Origin: Neisseria mucosa | GTDB lineage: Bacteria; Pseudomonadota; Gammaproteobacteria; Burkholderiales; Neisseriaceae | Assembly: GCF_013267835.1 (NCBI RefSeq) | Contig: NZ_CP053939.1 | Coordinates: 1,178,001-1,242,000, forward strand | Direction of reading: 5' to 3' | DNA length: 64,000 nt | In this document: positions 9,432 to 18,141 of the stretch, one piece after another | Numbering within the stretch: the stretch's first letter is position 1 | Layout of the letters: every line of letters starts with the position of its first letter | Translations under genes and position numbers: made by a program | The notes under the pieces: model-generated | Told to the model about the DNA's origin: nothing | The model's input: only the letters and a program-made list of their open reading frames with translations | The model's database searches: none

Positions 9432-10313
9432 ATGCCGTCTGAAAACACCCTCTTCCCCCTGCCCGACACCCTGTTGCGCCCTATGATCGAACAAGCCTTG
9501 AGCGAAGATTTGGGCAGGCGCGGCGACATTACGTCCGCCGCCGTCATCGCACCCGACAAAACCGCCAAACTCTTCCTCGTCAGCCGCGAAGACGGTGTCA
9601 TCGCCGGCATAGACTTGGCGCGCCTCGCCTTTCAGACGATAGATCCGTCCGTCCGCTTCCAAGCCGAAATCCAAGACGGACAAGCCGTCCGCGCAGGTCA
9701 GACGCTGGCCGCCGTCGAAGGCAACGCCCGCACCCTGCTCGCCGCCGAACGCACCGCGCTCAACTACCTTACGCACTTGAGCGGCATCGCCACCGCCACC
9801 GCGCGTGCCGTCGCCGAAGTCGCCGAATACGGTACAGACATCGTGTGCAGCCGCAAAACCATCCCCCTGCTGCGCGTCCTGCAAAAATACGCCGTTAGGG
9901 CGGGCGGCGGCGTAAACCACCGCATGGGCTTGGACGACGCCGTGCTCATCAAAGACAACCACCTCGCCTATTGCGGCAGTATCGCCCAAGCCGTGCAGCA
10001 GGCAAAACAGGCAGTCGGACCGTTGACCTGCGTGGAAATCGAAGTGGACACATTGGCACAACTGGACGAAGCCATCGCGGCGGGCGCGGAACGGATTTTG
10101 CTGGATAACATGGACGACGAAACCTTGAAAGAAGCCGCAAACCGCTGCCACACGCAAACCGCCCACCCCCACACCGTCTATTGCGAAGCATCGGGCGGCA
10201 TCGGCTTCGACCGCCTGAAGCGCGTGGCGCAAACCGGCGTGAACGGCATCGCCCTCGGCTATCTGACCCACAGCAGCCGCTCGTTGGACATAGGTTTGGA
10301 TTTCGTGGCTTAA
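9432..10313 (+). CDS. nadC: Nicotinate-nucleotide pyrophosphorylase (carboxylating), quinolinate phosphoribosyltransferase
   Basis: It converts quinolinate and PRPP to nicotinate mononucleotide, the third de novo NAD step. The frame is open from 9378, but AAGGAAACCCC directly before the ATG at 9432 marks that start and gives 293 residues, the usual family length. Motifs include EDLGRRGDITS near the N-terminus, the RKTIPLLRVLQKYAVRAGGG block with PRPP/substrate-binding residues, and EASGGIGFDRL near the C-terminus. The start codon itself is part of an uptake sequence (ATGCCGTCTGAA), so the protein begins MPSEN. With nadA and nadB nearby, the whole aspartate-to-NaMN pathway is in one locus. Confidence 0.96.
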   Translation: MPSENTLFPLPDTLLRPMIEQALSEDLGRRGDITSAAVIAPDKTAKLFLVSREDGVIAGIDLARLAFQTIDPSVRFQAEIQDGQAVRAGQTLAAVEGNARTLLAAERTALNYLTHLSGIATATARAVAEVAEYGTDIVCSRKTIPLLRVLQKYAVRAGGGVNHRMGLDDAVLIKDNHLAYCGSIAQAVQQAKQAVGPLTCVEIEVDTLAQLDEAIAAGAERILLDNMDDETLKEAANRCHTQTAHPHTVYCEASGGIGFDRLKRVAQTGVNGIALGYLTHSSRSLDIGLDFVA

Positions 10314-10336
10314 GTTTGAGTTGGCTATAAAAAAGC

Positions 10337-10366
10337 AAAGGCCGTCTGAAATTTCAGACGGCCTTT
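10337..10366. terminator. Bidirectional DUS terminator between nadC and murI
   Basis: This is a perfect 30-bp palindrome of two DUS copies (AAAGGCCGTCTGAAA and its complement) between convergent genes, with A/T runs on both sides, so it can serve both strands. Confidence 0.85.
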
Positions 10367-10377
10367 AATATTACCCA

Positions 10378-11187
10378 TCAACCCAATGTAACCATTTCGA
10401 TCTGCTCCATACTTCTGCCCAAAAAGCGTTCGCCGATGGTGCGGAAGCGCAGTGGGATGTCGCTGACGTAGAAGCGGTAATCCGGATTGTCGTTTTCTGT
10501 ATTCAGCAAACCTGCTTGCGCCAAGGCTTTGGCGGTGGCTTCGGCGGTAGTAATGGCGGAATCGACCAAGGTAACGTTTTGCGCTTCGCGGCCGATAAGC
10601 GGTTTGAGCAGTGGGAAGTGGGTACAACCCAACACCAGCGTGTCGATGTCGTCAGCCAAAAGCGGCTTCAGGTATTCGCGCACGGTCAGGCGGGTAACTT
10701 CGTGATCAAGCCAGCCCTCTTCCACCAATGGCACAAGCAGGGGCGCGGCTTGCGTGCGCACCAGTGTGTCGTTGTTTTGCGAATGGATGGCGCGTGCGTA
10801 GGCGTTGCTGTTGACGGTGGTATTGGTCGCGATAATGCCGATTCGGTTGTTTTTGGTGGTTTGCAAAGCGGCTTCCGCACCGGCGGAGATGACGTCCAAT
10901 ACGGGCATATTGCCTGCTTTTTGGCGGATTTTTTGTCCGGCAACGGCGGCGATGGTGTTGCACGCGATGACGAGTGCTTTAACATCGTTTTCCAGCAGGA
11001 AATCGACAATCTGCATGGCGAAGGTTTCGATGGTGGCGCGGGATTTGGTGCCGTAGGGAACGCGTGCGGTATCGCCGAAATAGATGATGTTTTCCATCGG
11101 CAGGCGTTCCATCAAGGCGCGGACATTGGTCAAGCCGCCGACGCCGGAATCAAATACGCCGATGGGGCGTTGTTTGCTGGTACTCAT
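10378..11187 (-). CDS. murI: Glutamate racemase
   Basis: It makes D-glutamate for peptidoglycan. I start it at the ATG at 11187 (MSTSKQRPIGVFDSG), giving 269 residues; an in-frame TTG lies five codons upstream. The N-terminal VFDSGVGGL is the substrate-binding motif. The catalytic cysteine pair is in ACNTIA (Cys76) and LGCTHFPLL. It follows the Bcr-type exporter gene on the same strand, with a terminator between them, so it is probably transcribed separately. Confidence 0.95.
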   Translation of the reverse strand: MSTSKQRPIGVFDSGVGGLTNVRALMERLPMENIIYFGDTARVPYGTKSRATIETFAMQIVDFLLENDVKALVIACNTIAAVAGQKIRQKAGNMPVLDVISAGAEAALQTTKNNRIGIIATNTTVNSNAYARAIHSQNNDTLVRTQAAPLLVPLVEEGWLDHEVTRLTVREYLKPLLADDIDTLVLGCTHFPLLKPLIGREAQNVTLVDSAITTAEATAKALAQAGLLNTENDNPDYRFYVSDIPLRFRTIGERFLGRSMEQIEMVTLG

Positions 11188-11212
11188 GGTTAATTTCTTC
11201 AATATAAAGTCG

Positions 11213-11243
11213 AGGCCGTCTGAAACCGTTTTTCAGACGGCCT
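11213..11243 (-). terminator. DUS terminator after the Bcr-type exporter
   Basis: AGGCCGTCTGAAA and TTTCAGACGGCCT form an inverted pair with a short loop, just after the exporter stop at 11249 and upstream of murI. Confidence 0.75.
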
Positions 11244-11248
11244 GAAGG

Positions 11249-12478
11249 TTAAACATATTCTTTTTTATCGTTTTCCATCCAAGCCTGATGCGAGCAAACC
11301 CACAACAGTACGATACCGCACACGGTCGAACTCAACATCATACCGGCCATTACCAAGGCAGAACCATTATGTAGCCAAGTCGTTGCCATACCGACCGATG
11401 CGCCGATAAGGGATTGGAACACGCCTAAAACCGCATTTGCGCTGCCGCCCTCTTCGCTAAAATAGCCCATAAAGCAGGCTTGAGTGTTCGCACCGACCAA
11501 GCCTTGCGTACCGACTGAAAACATCACGCACAACACCAAAGCCCACAAAGGCGGTAAAGACAGCAACAACACCAAAACCGCCATCAGTAGATTGGCGACG
11601 AATTGGACGATAATGCCCCATTTGAGGATGTTTTGCGGATGCGTACCGGTTTTCAAACGCCATGCGGTAACGCGGTTAAACGACATCATGGTAATGATAT
11701 TGAGCGCAAATATCCAAGCATATTGGTTTGGCGAAGCATGATACAGTTGTTGGTACACGAACGACGATTCGGTCAAAAAGGCAAACATCGAACCGAAACT
11801 GAAAGCTTGGAAAAACAGATAGCCCATCGCGGCACGCGTCCTCAAAACGCGTTTAAACCTGCCGGCCACCACGCCGAACACGTCCATGCTGATTTTGCCT
11901 TTTTGGTGCGGCTTGGGCAGGAAATACCACATCAATCCCCAAAGCAGCAGCGAATAGCAGGCCAGAAAACCGAAAATCATGCGCCAGCCGCCCAAATTCT
12001 GCAAGCCCGCACCAATCATCGGCGCCATCAGCGGCACAATCATCAAAATAATGCCGATTAAGGCAAACATCTGTGCGGCTTTGCGTCCGGAATAATAATC
12101 GCGCACCATCGCGCCGGAAATCACCACGGTCATCCCCGCACCAAACGCCTGCACGGCACGCAAGTTCAGCAGCTGCTCGACATTATTCACCATCGTCAAA
12201 CCGACAACGGCGGCAAAGTAAATGCTCAAGCCCACCAAGGCGACCGGTTTGCGGCCTTTAATATCCGAAATCGACCCACCAACTACCTGGCCAAACGCCA
12301 CGCCAAACATAAAAAAGCTCAAGCTTTGCTCGATGCGGTGGATGTCCGAACCCAGCGACTTCGCCATTTCGGGAATCGCAGGCAGATAGGCATCGACAGA
12401 AAACGGCATCAGCGCGACCAACATCGCCATCAGCACGGCCATGGTTTTTTCGCCCAAAGGGGCTTGTTGTGCAGTCAT
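11249..12478 (-). CDS. Bcr/CflA-type multidrug MFS exporter
   Basis: This 409-residue membrane protein has about 12 transmembrane segments. The N-terminal DAYLPAIPEMAKSL and the loop GSISDIKGRKPVAL are characteristic of the Bcr/CflA drug-resistance subfamily of MFS proton antiporters. The start ATG is at 12478. Substrates cannot be read from sequence; members export bicyclomycin, chloramphenicol or other small molecules. It stands alone, with a DUS terminator behind and about 240 bp of upstream space shared with the divergent HerA-like gene. Confidence 0.82.
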   Translation of the reverse strand: MTAQQAPLGEKTMAVLMAMLVALMPFSVDAYLPAIPEMAKSLGSDIHRIEQSLSFFMFGVAFGQVVGGSISDIKGRKPVALVGLSIYFAAVVGLTMVNNVEQLLNLRAVQAFGAGMTVVISGAMVRDYYSGRKAAQMFALIGIILMIVPLMAPMIGAGLQNLGGWRMIFGFLACYSLLLWGLMWYFLPKPHQKGKISMDVFGVVAGRFKRVLRTRAAMGYLFFQAFSFGSMFAFLTESSFVYQQLYHASPNQYAWIFALNIITMMSFNRVTAWRLKTGTHPQNILKWGIIVQFVANLLMAVLVLLLSLPPLWALVLCVMFSVGTQGLVGANTQACFMGYFSEEGGSANAVLGVFQSLIGASVGMATTWLHNGSALVMAGMMLSSTVCGIVLLWVCSHQAWMENDKKEYV

Positions 12479-12720
12479 TCCGATTTTCGCTTTCGTAACA
12501 AATATTCAAAAAACAAAGAAAACAACCGCCTTGTCAGACGGTTGCGTGTTGGATGGAATTATAGCAGATTTCAACCCTATCCAATCACTGCAAAAAAAAC
12601 CTTTGCAAAACTTAAGGCCGTCTGAAACTTTGCTTGGTTGAATCCCCTCGCCGCAAACGTTAAAATGCTTGTTTTTTAAGACAACAAATTGTTTCACATC
12701 ACGGATTCTAAGGAATAATC

Positions 12721-14250
12721 ATGACTACATTTCAAATTGCGCGTGCCGATGGGAAAACGCTCGAAATCCAAGGTAAAATGGCCAACCGCCACGGCTTGAT
12801 CGCCGGTGCGACCGGTACGGGTAAAACCGTGACCCTGCGCCGCATGGCGGAAGCCTTTAGCAGCGAAGGCGTCCCCGTATTCTTAGTCGATGTCAAAGGC
12901 GATTTGTCGGGCATCGCGCAAGCGGGTGCCGCCAGCGGCAAGGTGGGCGAACGCATTGCCGAGTTTGATTTAGGCGAACATTGGCTGCAAAATTTCCCCG
13001 TGCGTTTTTGGGATGTTTACGGCGAAACCGGTATTCCCGTACGCGTAACTGTTTCAGAAATGGGCCCTATGCTTTTGGCCCGCCTGATGAATCTGAACGA
13101 CACGCAGGAAGGTCTGTTGAACCTCGTGTTCAAAGTCGCTGACGACAGAGGCTGGCACATTCTGGACTTGAAAGACCTGCGCAGCATGCTGAAACACGTT
13201 TCCGACCACGCTTCGGAATACCGCACGCAATACGGCAACGTCTCCGCCGCCAGTATCGGCGCGATTCAACGCCAACTGCTGACTTTGGAAAACGAAGGTG
13301 CAGAAAAATTCTTCGGCGAACCTTCCCTCAACCTGCAAGACTGGATGCAAACCGACAACGGTAAAGGCATCATCAACATCCTCAACTCCGAAAAACTGAT
13401 GCGCTCACCGCGTATGTACAGCGCGTTTTTGCTGTGGATGTTGGCGGAGTTGTTTGAAACCCTGCCCGAAGTCGGCGATTTGGACAAACCGAAATTTGTG
13501 ATGTTCTTCGACGAAGCGCATTTGATGTTCGACAACGCCGCCAATGCACTGGTCGAACAAATCGAACAAGTCGTGCGCCTGATCCGCTCCAAAGGCGTGG
13601 GCGTATATTTCGTCACCCAAAACCCGCTCGATTTGCCCGACACCATCCTAGGACAGCTCGGCAACCGCGTACAACACGCCCTGCGCGCCTTCACGCCGCG
13701 TGACCAAAAAGCGGTTAAGGCCGCTGCCGAAACCTTCCGCAGCAACCCAAACATCAAAGTTGCCGAAGCGATTGCCGAACTGGGCGTCGGCGAAGCCCTC
13801 GTTTCCTTCCTTGATGAAAAAGGTATGCCCGAACCGGTAGAGCGCGCCCTCGTCCTGCCGCCGCAATCTTCCTTGACCCCGCTTGCCGCAGAAGAGCGCA
13901 ACCGTTTGTTCCAAAACGACGATTTGTATCCGACCTACAAAGACATGGTGGACAACTATTCCGCCTTTGAAGCCTTAGCCGAAGCAGACAGCCAAGCAGC
14001 CGCTGAAAAAGAAGCCGCAAATGCTGCCAAAGAGCAGGAAAAAGCACAAAAAGCCGCAGAAAAAGAAGCCGCAAATGCCGATCCAGGCATCCTCGGCGGA
14101 CTGCTCGGCGGCTTGAGCGGCGGACGTAAAAAATCCGGCCAAGGGTTGGGCTACAACGTTGCCGACGCCATCGGCAGTCAAATCAACCGCCAAGTCACCA
14201 ACGCCATTTCCCGCAGCGTAATGGGCATTATTAAAAATATGTTCAAATAA
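12721..14250 (+). CDS. HerA-like helicase/ATPase, DUF853 family
   Basis: This 509-residue P-loop ATPase has Walker A GATGTGKT (residues 31-38) and Walker B with acid residues in FVMFFDEAHLMF (about 260-271). It resembles the E. coli YjgR/HerA-FtsK fold. Residues about 424-455 are a run of Ala/Glu/Lys repeats (AEKEAANAAKEQEKAQ) likely to be helical. They are followed by a Gly-rich segment (GILGGLLGGLSGG) and a basic tail. The biochemical function is not established for this family; a DNA translocase is implied by homology. RBS is AAGGA before the ATG. A terminator follows. Confidence 0.85.
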   Translation: MTTFQIARADGKTLEIQGKMANRHGLIAGATGTGKTVTLRRMAEAFSSEGVPVFLVDVKGDLSGIAQAGAASGKVGERIAEFDLGEHWLQNFPVRFWDVYGETGIPVRVTVSEMGPMLLARLMNLNDTQEGLLNLVFKVADDRGWHILDLKDLRSMLKHVSDHASEYRTQYGNVSAASIGAIQRQLLTLENEGAEKFFGEPSLNLQDWMQTDNGKGIINILNSEKLMRSPRMYSAFLLWMLAELFETLPEVGDLDKPKFVMFFDEAHLMFDNAANALVEQIEQVVRLIRSKGVGVYFVTQNPLDLPDTILGQLGNRVQHALRAFTPRDQKAVKAAAETFRSNPNIKVAEAIAELGVGEALVSFLDEKGMPEPVERALVLPPQSSLTPLAAEERNRLFQNDDLYPTYKDMVDNYSAFEALAEADSQAAAEKEAANAAKEQEKAQKAAEKEAANADPGILGGLLGGLSGGRKKSGQGLGYNVADAIGSQINRQVTNAISRSVMGIIKNMFK

Positions 14251-14264
14251 TCAGCCTGCAAACA

Positions 14265-14303
14265 TAAAAGGCCGTCTGAAAATCAATTTCAGACGGCCTT
14301 TTA
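14265..14303. terminator. Bidirectional DUS terminator between the HerA-like gene and the UPF0210 gene
   Basis: TAAAAGGCCGTCTGAAA and its complement form a stem with a short loop between convergent genes, with T-rich ends both ways. Confidence 0.85.
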
Positions 14304-14316
14304 TTTATCAATCCAA

Positions 14317-15672
14317 TCAATTCTTCATCGATTGAACCGGCGCAGGGATTCTGCCGCCTCGGTTGACGAACACTTCGCACGAACCTTCTTTAACCGGCAT
14401 TACAGGCGCGTAGCCCAGCAGGCCGCCGAACTCGACACTGTCGCCGACGGTTTTACCGGTAACCGGAATAATGCGCACGGCAGTGGTTTTGCTGTTGATC
14501 ATGCCGATAGCGGCTTCGTCGGCGATGATGCCGGAAATGGTATGAGTAGGCGTATCGCCGGGAACGGCAATCATATCCAAACCAACGGAGCAAACGGCGG
14601 TCATCGCTTCGAGTTTGTCCAACGTCAACACTCCGGCTTCGGCAGCGGCAATCATGCCTTCGTCTTCGGAAACAGGGATAAATGCGCCGCTCAAACCGCC
14701 GACCGCGCTGGAAGCCATCATGCCGCCTTTTTTCACGGCATCATTCAGCAAGGCCAAAGCCGCTGTTGTGCCGTGCGTACCGCAGACGCTCAAACCCATT
14801 TCCTCAAGAATGCGCGCCACCGAGTCGCCGACGGCAGGGGTTGGTGCCAATGATAAGTCGAGAATACCAAACGGGATATTCAACATTTTTGAGGCTTCGC
14901 GGCCGATGAGTTCGCCCACACGGGTAATTTTGAAAGCAGTTTTCTTCACTACTTCCGCAACTTCGGTCAATGTCGTTGCATCTGAATTTTCCAACGCAGC
15001 TTTTACGACACCCGGGCCGGATACGCCGACATTGATAATAGCATCCGCTTCGCCCGAACCGTGAAACGCACCCGCCATAAACGGGTTGTCTTCCACTGCA
15101 TTGCAGAACACGACAATTTTGGCGCAGCCGAAACCTTCGGGCGTGATTTCGGCCGTGCGTTTGATGGTCTCGCCTGCCAGCTTGACCGCATCCATATTGA
15201 TACCCGCACGCGTACTGCCGATATTGATGGAGCTGCACACGATATCGGTAGTCTTCATCGCTTCGGGAATGGAACGGATCAGCACCTCGTCCGAAGGCGA
15301 CATGCCTTTTTGCACCAGCGCGGAAAAGCCGCCGATAAAGGACACGCCTATCGCTTTGGCAGCCTTATCCAAGGTTTGCGCCACGCTGACATAAGAATCA
15401 GCATGAGTGGCCGCGGCGATTTGGGCAATCGGCGTAACGGAAATGCGCTGATTCACAATCGGTACGCCGTATTTGGCAGACAGATATTTTGCCGTCGCCA
15501 CCAAGTCTTTGCCGACAGTGGTAATTTTGTTGTAAATGTTTTGGTTCAACACATTGATATCGCTGCTGATGCAGTCGTGCAAATCAATGCCGATGGTAAT
15601 GGTGCGGACATCAAAATTCTGGTCGGCCACCATTTTGACGGTTTCTAAAATCTCGCCGGATTGAATACTCAT
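14317..15672 (-). CDS. UPF0210 / PFL-like protein (DUF711)
   Basis: This 451-residue protein of the UPF0210 (DUF711) family is related in fold to pyruvate-formate-lyase-like proteins. Conserved blocks seen include [20 protein letters not shown], Gly-rich stretches ([14 protein letters not shown]) and a C-terminal [13 protein letters not shown] see no PFL glycyl-radical motif. The biochemical function is unknown. It follows the ACT-domain gene by 15 bp on the same strand, an arrangement known in other bacteria, suggesting a ligand-regulated enzyme pair. Confidence 0.85.
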   Translation of the reverse strand: MSIQSGEILETVKMVADQNFDVRTITIGIDLHDCISSDINVLNQNIYNKITTVGKDLVATAKYLSAKYGVPIVNQRISVTPIAQIAAATHADSYVSVAQTLDKAAKAIGVSFIGGFSALVQKGMSPSDEVLIRSIPEAMKTTDIVCSSINIGSTRAGINMDAVKLAGETIKRTAEITPEGFGCAKIVVFCNAVEDNPFMAGAFHGSGEADAIINVGVSGPGVVKAALENSDATTLTEVAEVVKKTAFKITRVGELIGREASKMLNIPFGILDLSLAPTPAVGDSVARILEEMGLSVCGTHGTTAALALLNDAVKKGGMMASSAVGGLSGAFIPVSEDEGMIAAAEAGVLTLDKLEAMTAVCSVGLDMIAVPGDTPTHTISGIIADEAAIGMINSKTTAVRIIPVTGKTVGDSVEFGGLLGYAPVMPVKEGSCEVFVNRGGRIPAPVQSMKN

Positions 15673-15687
15673 GGCTCTCCCTCCGAC

Positions 15688-15960
15688 TTAAATACGGTGC
15701 ATGGCTTGGAAAATTTCTTCGTTTTGCATGCGGATATCAAGCGCGAGTTTTTTGCTTTCTTCCGCAAACAAATCCAAAACTTCTTGACGCGATTTGGTGC
15801 ATTTTGAAGTATCCACCAAAATAATCATGGTAAAAAAATCGTCCATCAGCTGTTGGCTGATGTTGAGAATATTGATTTGGTTTTCCGCTAAAATTTTGGA
15901 AACGTCGTACACAATGCCCACACGGTCTTTGCCGATGACGGTGATGACTGAATTGTTCAT
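15688..15960 (-). CDS. ACT domain protein, UPF0237
   Basis: From the ATG at 15960 (MNNSVITVIGKDRVGIVYDV) the protein has 90 residues and is almost entirely one ACT domain. AGGAGAAACAGAGTT precedes this ATG, which is why I choose it over the longer open frame. ACT domains bind amino acids or similar small ligands. It is upstream of, and probably translated with, the UPF0210 gene, so it may be a sensor subunit for that protein. Confidence 0.88.
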   Translation of the reverse strand: MNNSVITVIGKDRVGIVYDVSKILAENQINILNISQQLMDDFFTMIILVDTSKCTKSRQEVLDLFAEESKKLALDIRMQNEEIFQAMHRI

Positions 15961-16010
15961 AACTCTGTTTCTCCTGATAGGATATTTGAAAAGTGTTGAC
16001 AATTATAACA

Positions 16011-16047
16011 CTCAGGCCGTCTGAAAAACTGTTTCAGACGGCCTGAG
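16011..16047 (-). terminator. DUS terminator after the polyamine-binding protein gene
   Basis: CTCAGGCCGTCTGAAA and TTTCAGACGGCCTGAG form a 16-bp stem between the stop at 16068 and the ACT gene start. Confidence 0.8.
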
Positions 16048-16067
16048 TATTCAAATTTCAATGTTCA

Positions 16068-17207
16068 TTATCGCCCTGCTTTCAAAGCCTGCCACAGGCG
16101 AACGCTGAGCCTGCTTGCATCGGTTGACTTGGGAGAGACGATGAAACTTTTTTCCATCAATTTCTTACTTGGGAAAATCGATTCGTCAGAGGTGTATTTT
16201 TCATCCATCAAATCCCGCGCCGGACGGCTGGCCGGGGCATAAGTCACATAGTTGCCGTTTTTGGCCGCCGTTTCCGGATTGAGCGTGTGATTGATGTATT
16301 TGTGTGCATTGGCCACGTTTTGCGCATCACGCGGAATCATCAGCGAATCCACCCAAATACCGACGCCGTTTTTCGGTGTCAATACTTCGATTTCTACGCC
16401 GTTTCCGGCTTCTTTGGCACGGGTTTTGGCAATATTGAGGTCACCGCCATAGCCTACCGATACGCAAAGGTTGCCGGCCGCCATATCGTCGATATAGCCC
16501 GACGAGGTAAAGCGTTTGATGTCGGGACGCACTTTTTTCATCATATTGACGGCGGCTTTGATGTCCTCAGGGTTTTCGCTGTTCGGATCTTTGCCCAAAT
16601 AATGCAAAGCCAAAGGAATCTGCTCGATGGCGCTGTCGAAATAGCTGATGCCGCAGGATTTCAGTTTTCGGGTGTATTCAGGGTTGAACACCAAATCCCA
16701 TTCGTTTTCAGGCAGCTTGTCCGTACCCAAAGCCTTTTGAACCTGCTGCTTGTTAATCGCCAGCGTATTGATGCCCCAGAAATAAGGGACGGCATATTCG
16801 TTGCCCGGATCGACGGTTTCCATCATTTTCAACAAATCGGGATCGATATTGGCATAATCGGGAATTTGCGATTTGTCGATTTTTTGATATGCGCCGGCTT
16901 TAATCTGGCGGCCGACATTGGCAATAGACGGCGCAACCAGGTCATAACCCGACTTGCCGGTCAGCAGCTTGGCTTCCAGCGCTTCGTTGCTGTCGTAGTA
17001 ATCGTAGCGGACGTTGATATGCGTTTTGTTTTCAAACGCAGACAGCGTGGCCGGATCGACATAATCCGACCAGTTGTAGATATTGAGTTTATCGGTTTGG
17101 GAAGAGGAAGTTTGAGATGCGGAAGATTCTGCGGCGGTTCCTTGTCCGCCGCTGCACGCAGTCAAGACGAGGCTCACGATTGCCGCCGCCATCAAAGATT
17201 TTTTCAT
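16068..17207 (-). CDS. Polyamine ABC transporter substrate-binding lipoprotein (PotD/PotF family)
   Basis: I start at the ATG at 17207, which gives a lipoprotein signal peptide (MKKSLMAAAIVSLVLTACSG; lipobox LTAC) and 379 residues. Upstream codons in the open frame have no signal peptide. The mature part has PotD/PotF blocks: LNIYNWSDYVDPATL, the mid-region DMAAGNLCVSVGYGGD, and APASRPARDLMD near the C-terminus. It would capture putrescine or spermidine at the periplasmic side of the inner membrane for a PotABC-type importer. No potA, B or C gene is adjacent, so the permease partner is elsewhere. Confidence 0.85.
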   Translation of the reverse strand: MKKSLMAAAIVSLVLTACSGGQGTAAESSASQTSSSQTDKLNIYNWSDYVDPATLSAFENKTHINVRYDYYDSNEALEAKLLTGKSGYDLVAPSIANVGRQIKAGAYQKIDKSQIPDYANIDPDLLKMMETVDPGNEYAVPYFWGINTLAINKQQVQKALGTDKLPENEWDLVFNPEYTRKLKSCGISYFDSAIEQIPLALHYLGKDPNSENPEDIKAAVNMMKKVRPDIKRFTSSGYIDDMAAGNLCVSVGYGGDLNIAKTRAKEAGNGVEIEVLTPKNGVGIWVDSLMIPRDAQNVANAHKYINHTLNPETAAKNGNYVTYAPASRPARDLMDEKYTSDESIFPSKKLMEKSFIVSPKSTDASRLSVRLWQALKAGR

Positions 17208-17551
17208 GGTTTCAGACCTTTTGTTCGGGGGGTAAAAATATTGCAGCGGTGGCAGATGCCACTTACAAAAGGGAAACTGTGGGGGCGGCCGGCATGTGTC
17301 CTTTGCCCTTGATTCAGCAAGGTTCGCATTAAACGGCAAAAAGCTTTTGAATGCAAGACCTTAAAGCAGAAAAAATTCTCCCTTTTCAGACGGCCTGAAG
17401 CTATGGTTTTATTCATAAACAACATTTTTTTCAGAAACGGTTTCATGCCGTCTGGAAAAAACTGTGTGCTTATTCAGACGGCCTCAAGATTTGTCAAAAC
17501 TGCCCAATTTGTGGGAAAATTGCACGATTGAATTTAATGAAGGGCGACCCC
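17208..17551. other. Intergenic region between potD-like gene and rppH
   Basis: The 344-bp divergent gap has a DUS near 17385-17396 and an inverted pair near 17446-17482 (GCCGTCTG ... CAGACGGC, one member a GCCGTCTGGA variant). A weak promoter candidate for rppH is TTGTCA (17491-17496), 18 bp, GAAAAT. I see no additional gene. Confidence 0.5.
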
Positions 17552-18073
17552 GTGTTAGACAGAGAAGGCTATCGCCCCAATGTCGGTATTATCCTGATTA
17601 ACGAACGTAACGAAGTCTTTTGGGGCAAACGCGTACGCGAACATTCTTGGCAGTTTCCGCAAGGCGGCATCAAGCCGGGCGAAAGCCCTGAGACCGCCAT
17701 GTACCGCGAGTTGTACGAAGAAGTCGGCCTGCTGCCGCAACATGTCAAAATTATCGGCCGCACGCGCGACTGGCTGCGCTATGACGTGCCCAGCCACTGG
17801 GTGCGCCGCGAATGGCGCGGTTCGTATCGCGGACAAAAACAGATTTGGTATCTTTTGCGTTTGGTCGGCCGCGACAGCGACGTCAACCTCCGCGCCTGCC
17901 ATCATCCTGAATTCGACGGCTGGCGTTGGCATCAATACTGGGCGCCGGTTGACGAAGTCATCGACTTCAAGCGCGGCGTGTATTTGGGCGCATTGACCGA
18001 ACTTTCCCGTTTCTTGCGCGGCATAGAAAGCTATGAAGAATTTATCCGTCGCAATCCAATAGAAAACCTATAA
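17552..18073 (+). CDS. rppH: RNA pyrophosphohydrolase (Nudix)
   Basis: It removes pyrophosphate from the 5' end of mRNAs, opening them to RNase E decay. The Nudix box is visible as [22 protein letters not shown] (about residues 38-59). I choose the GTG at 17552 ([12 protein letters not shown]): GAAGGGCGACCCC precedes it and the protein then has 173 residues, matching the family, whereas the open frame extends upstream without support. WQFPQGG and WRWHQYW blocks are typical of RppH. Confidence 0.9.
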   Translation: MLDREGYRPNVGIILINERNEVFWGKRVREHSWQFPQGGIKPGESPETAMYRELYEEVGLLPQHVKIIGRTRDWLRYDVPSHWVRREWRGSYRGQKQIWYLLRLVGRDSDVNLRACHHPEFDGWRWHQYWAPVDEVIDFKRGVYLGALTELSRFLRGIESYEEFIRRNPIENL

Positions 18074-18086
18074 CCCCAACGCTTTC

Positions 18087-18128
18087 AGGCCGTCTGAAAG
18101 CGTTGTTTTTCTTCCTTTCAGACGGCCT
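18087..18128 (+). terminator. DUS inverted pair between rppH and parE
   Basis: AGGCCGTCTGAAAG and CTTTCAGACGGCCT pair with a loop of about 14 bases, leaving 13 bp before the parE start. It may terminate rppH transcription; parE would then need a promoter inside or upstream of it. Confidence 0.6.
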
Positions 18129-18141
18129 TTACATTATTCCT

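Noticed and set aside
17208..17339. N-terminal extension of the PotD-like protein
   Set aside because: The internal ATG at 17207 begins a clear lipoprotein signal peptide, which must be N-terminal.
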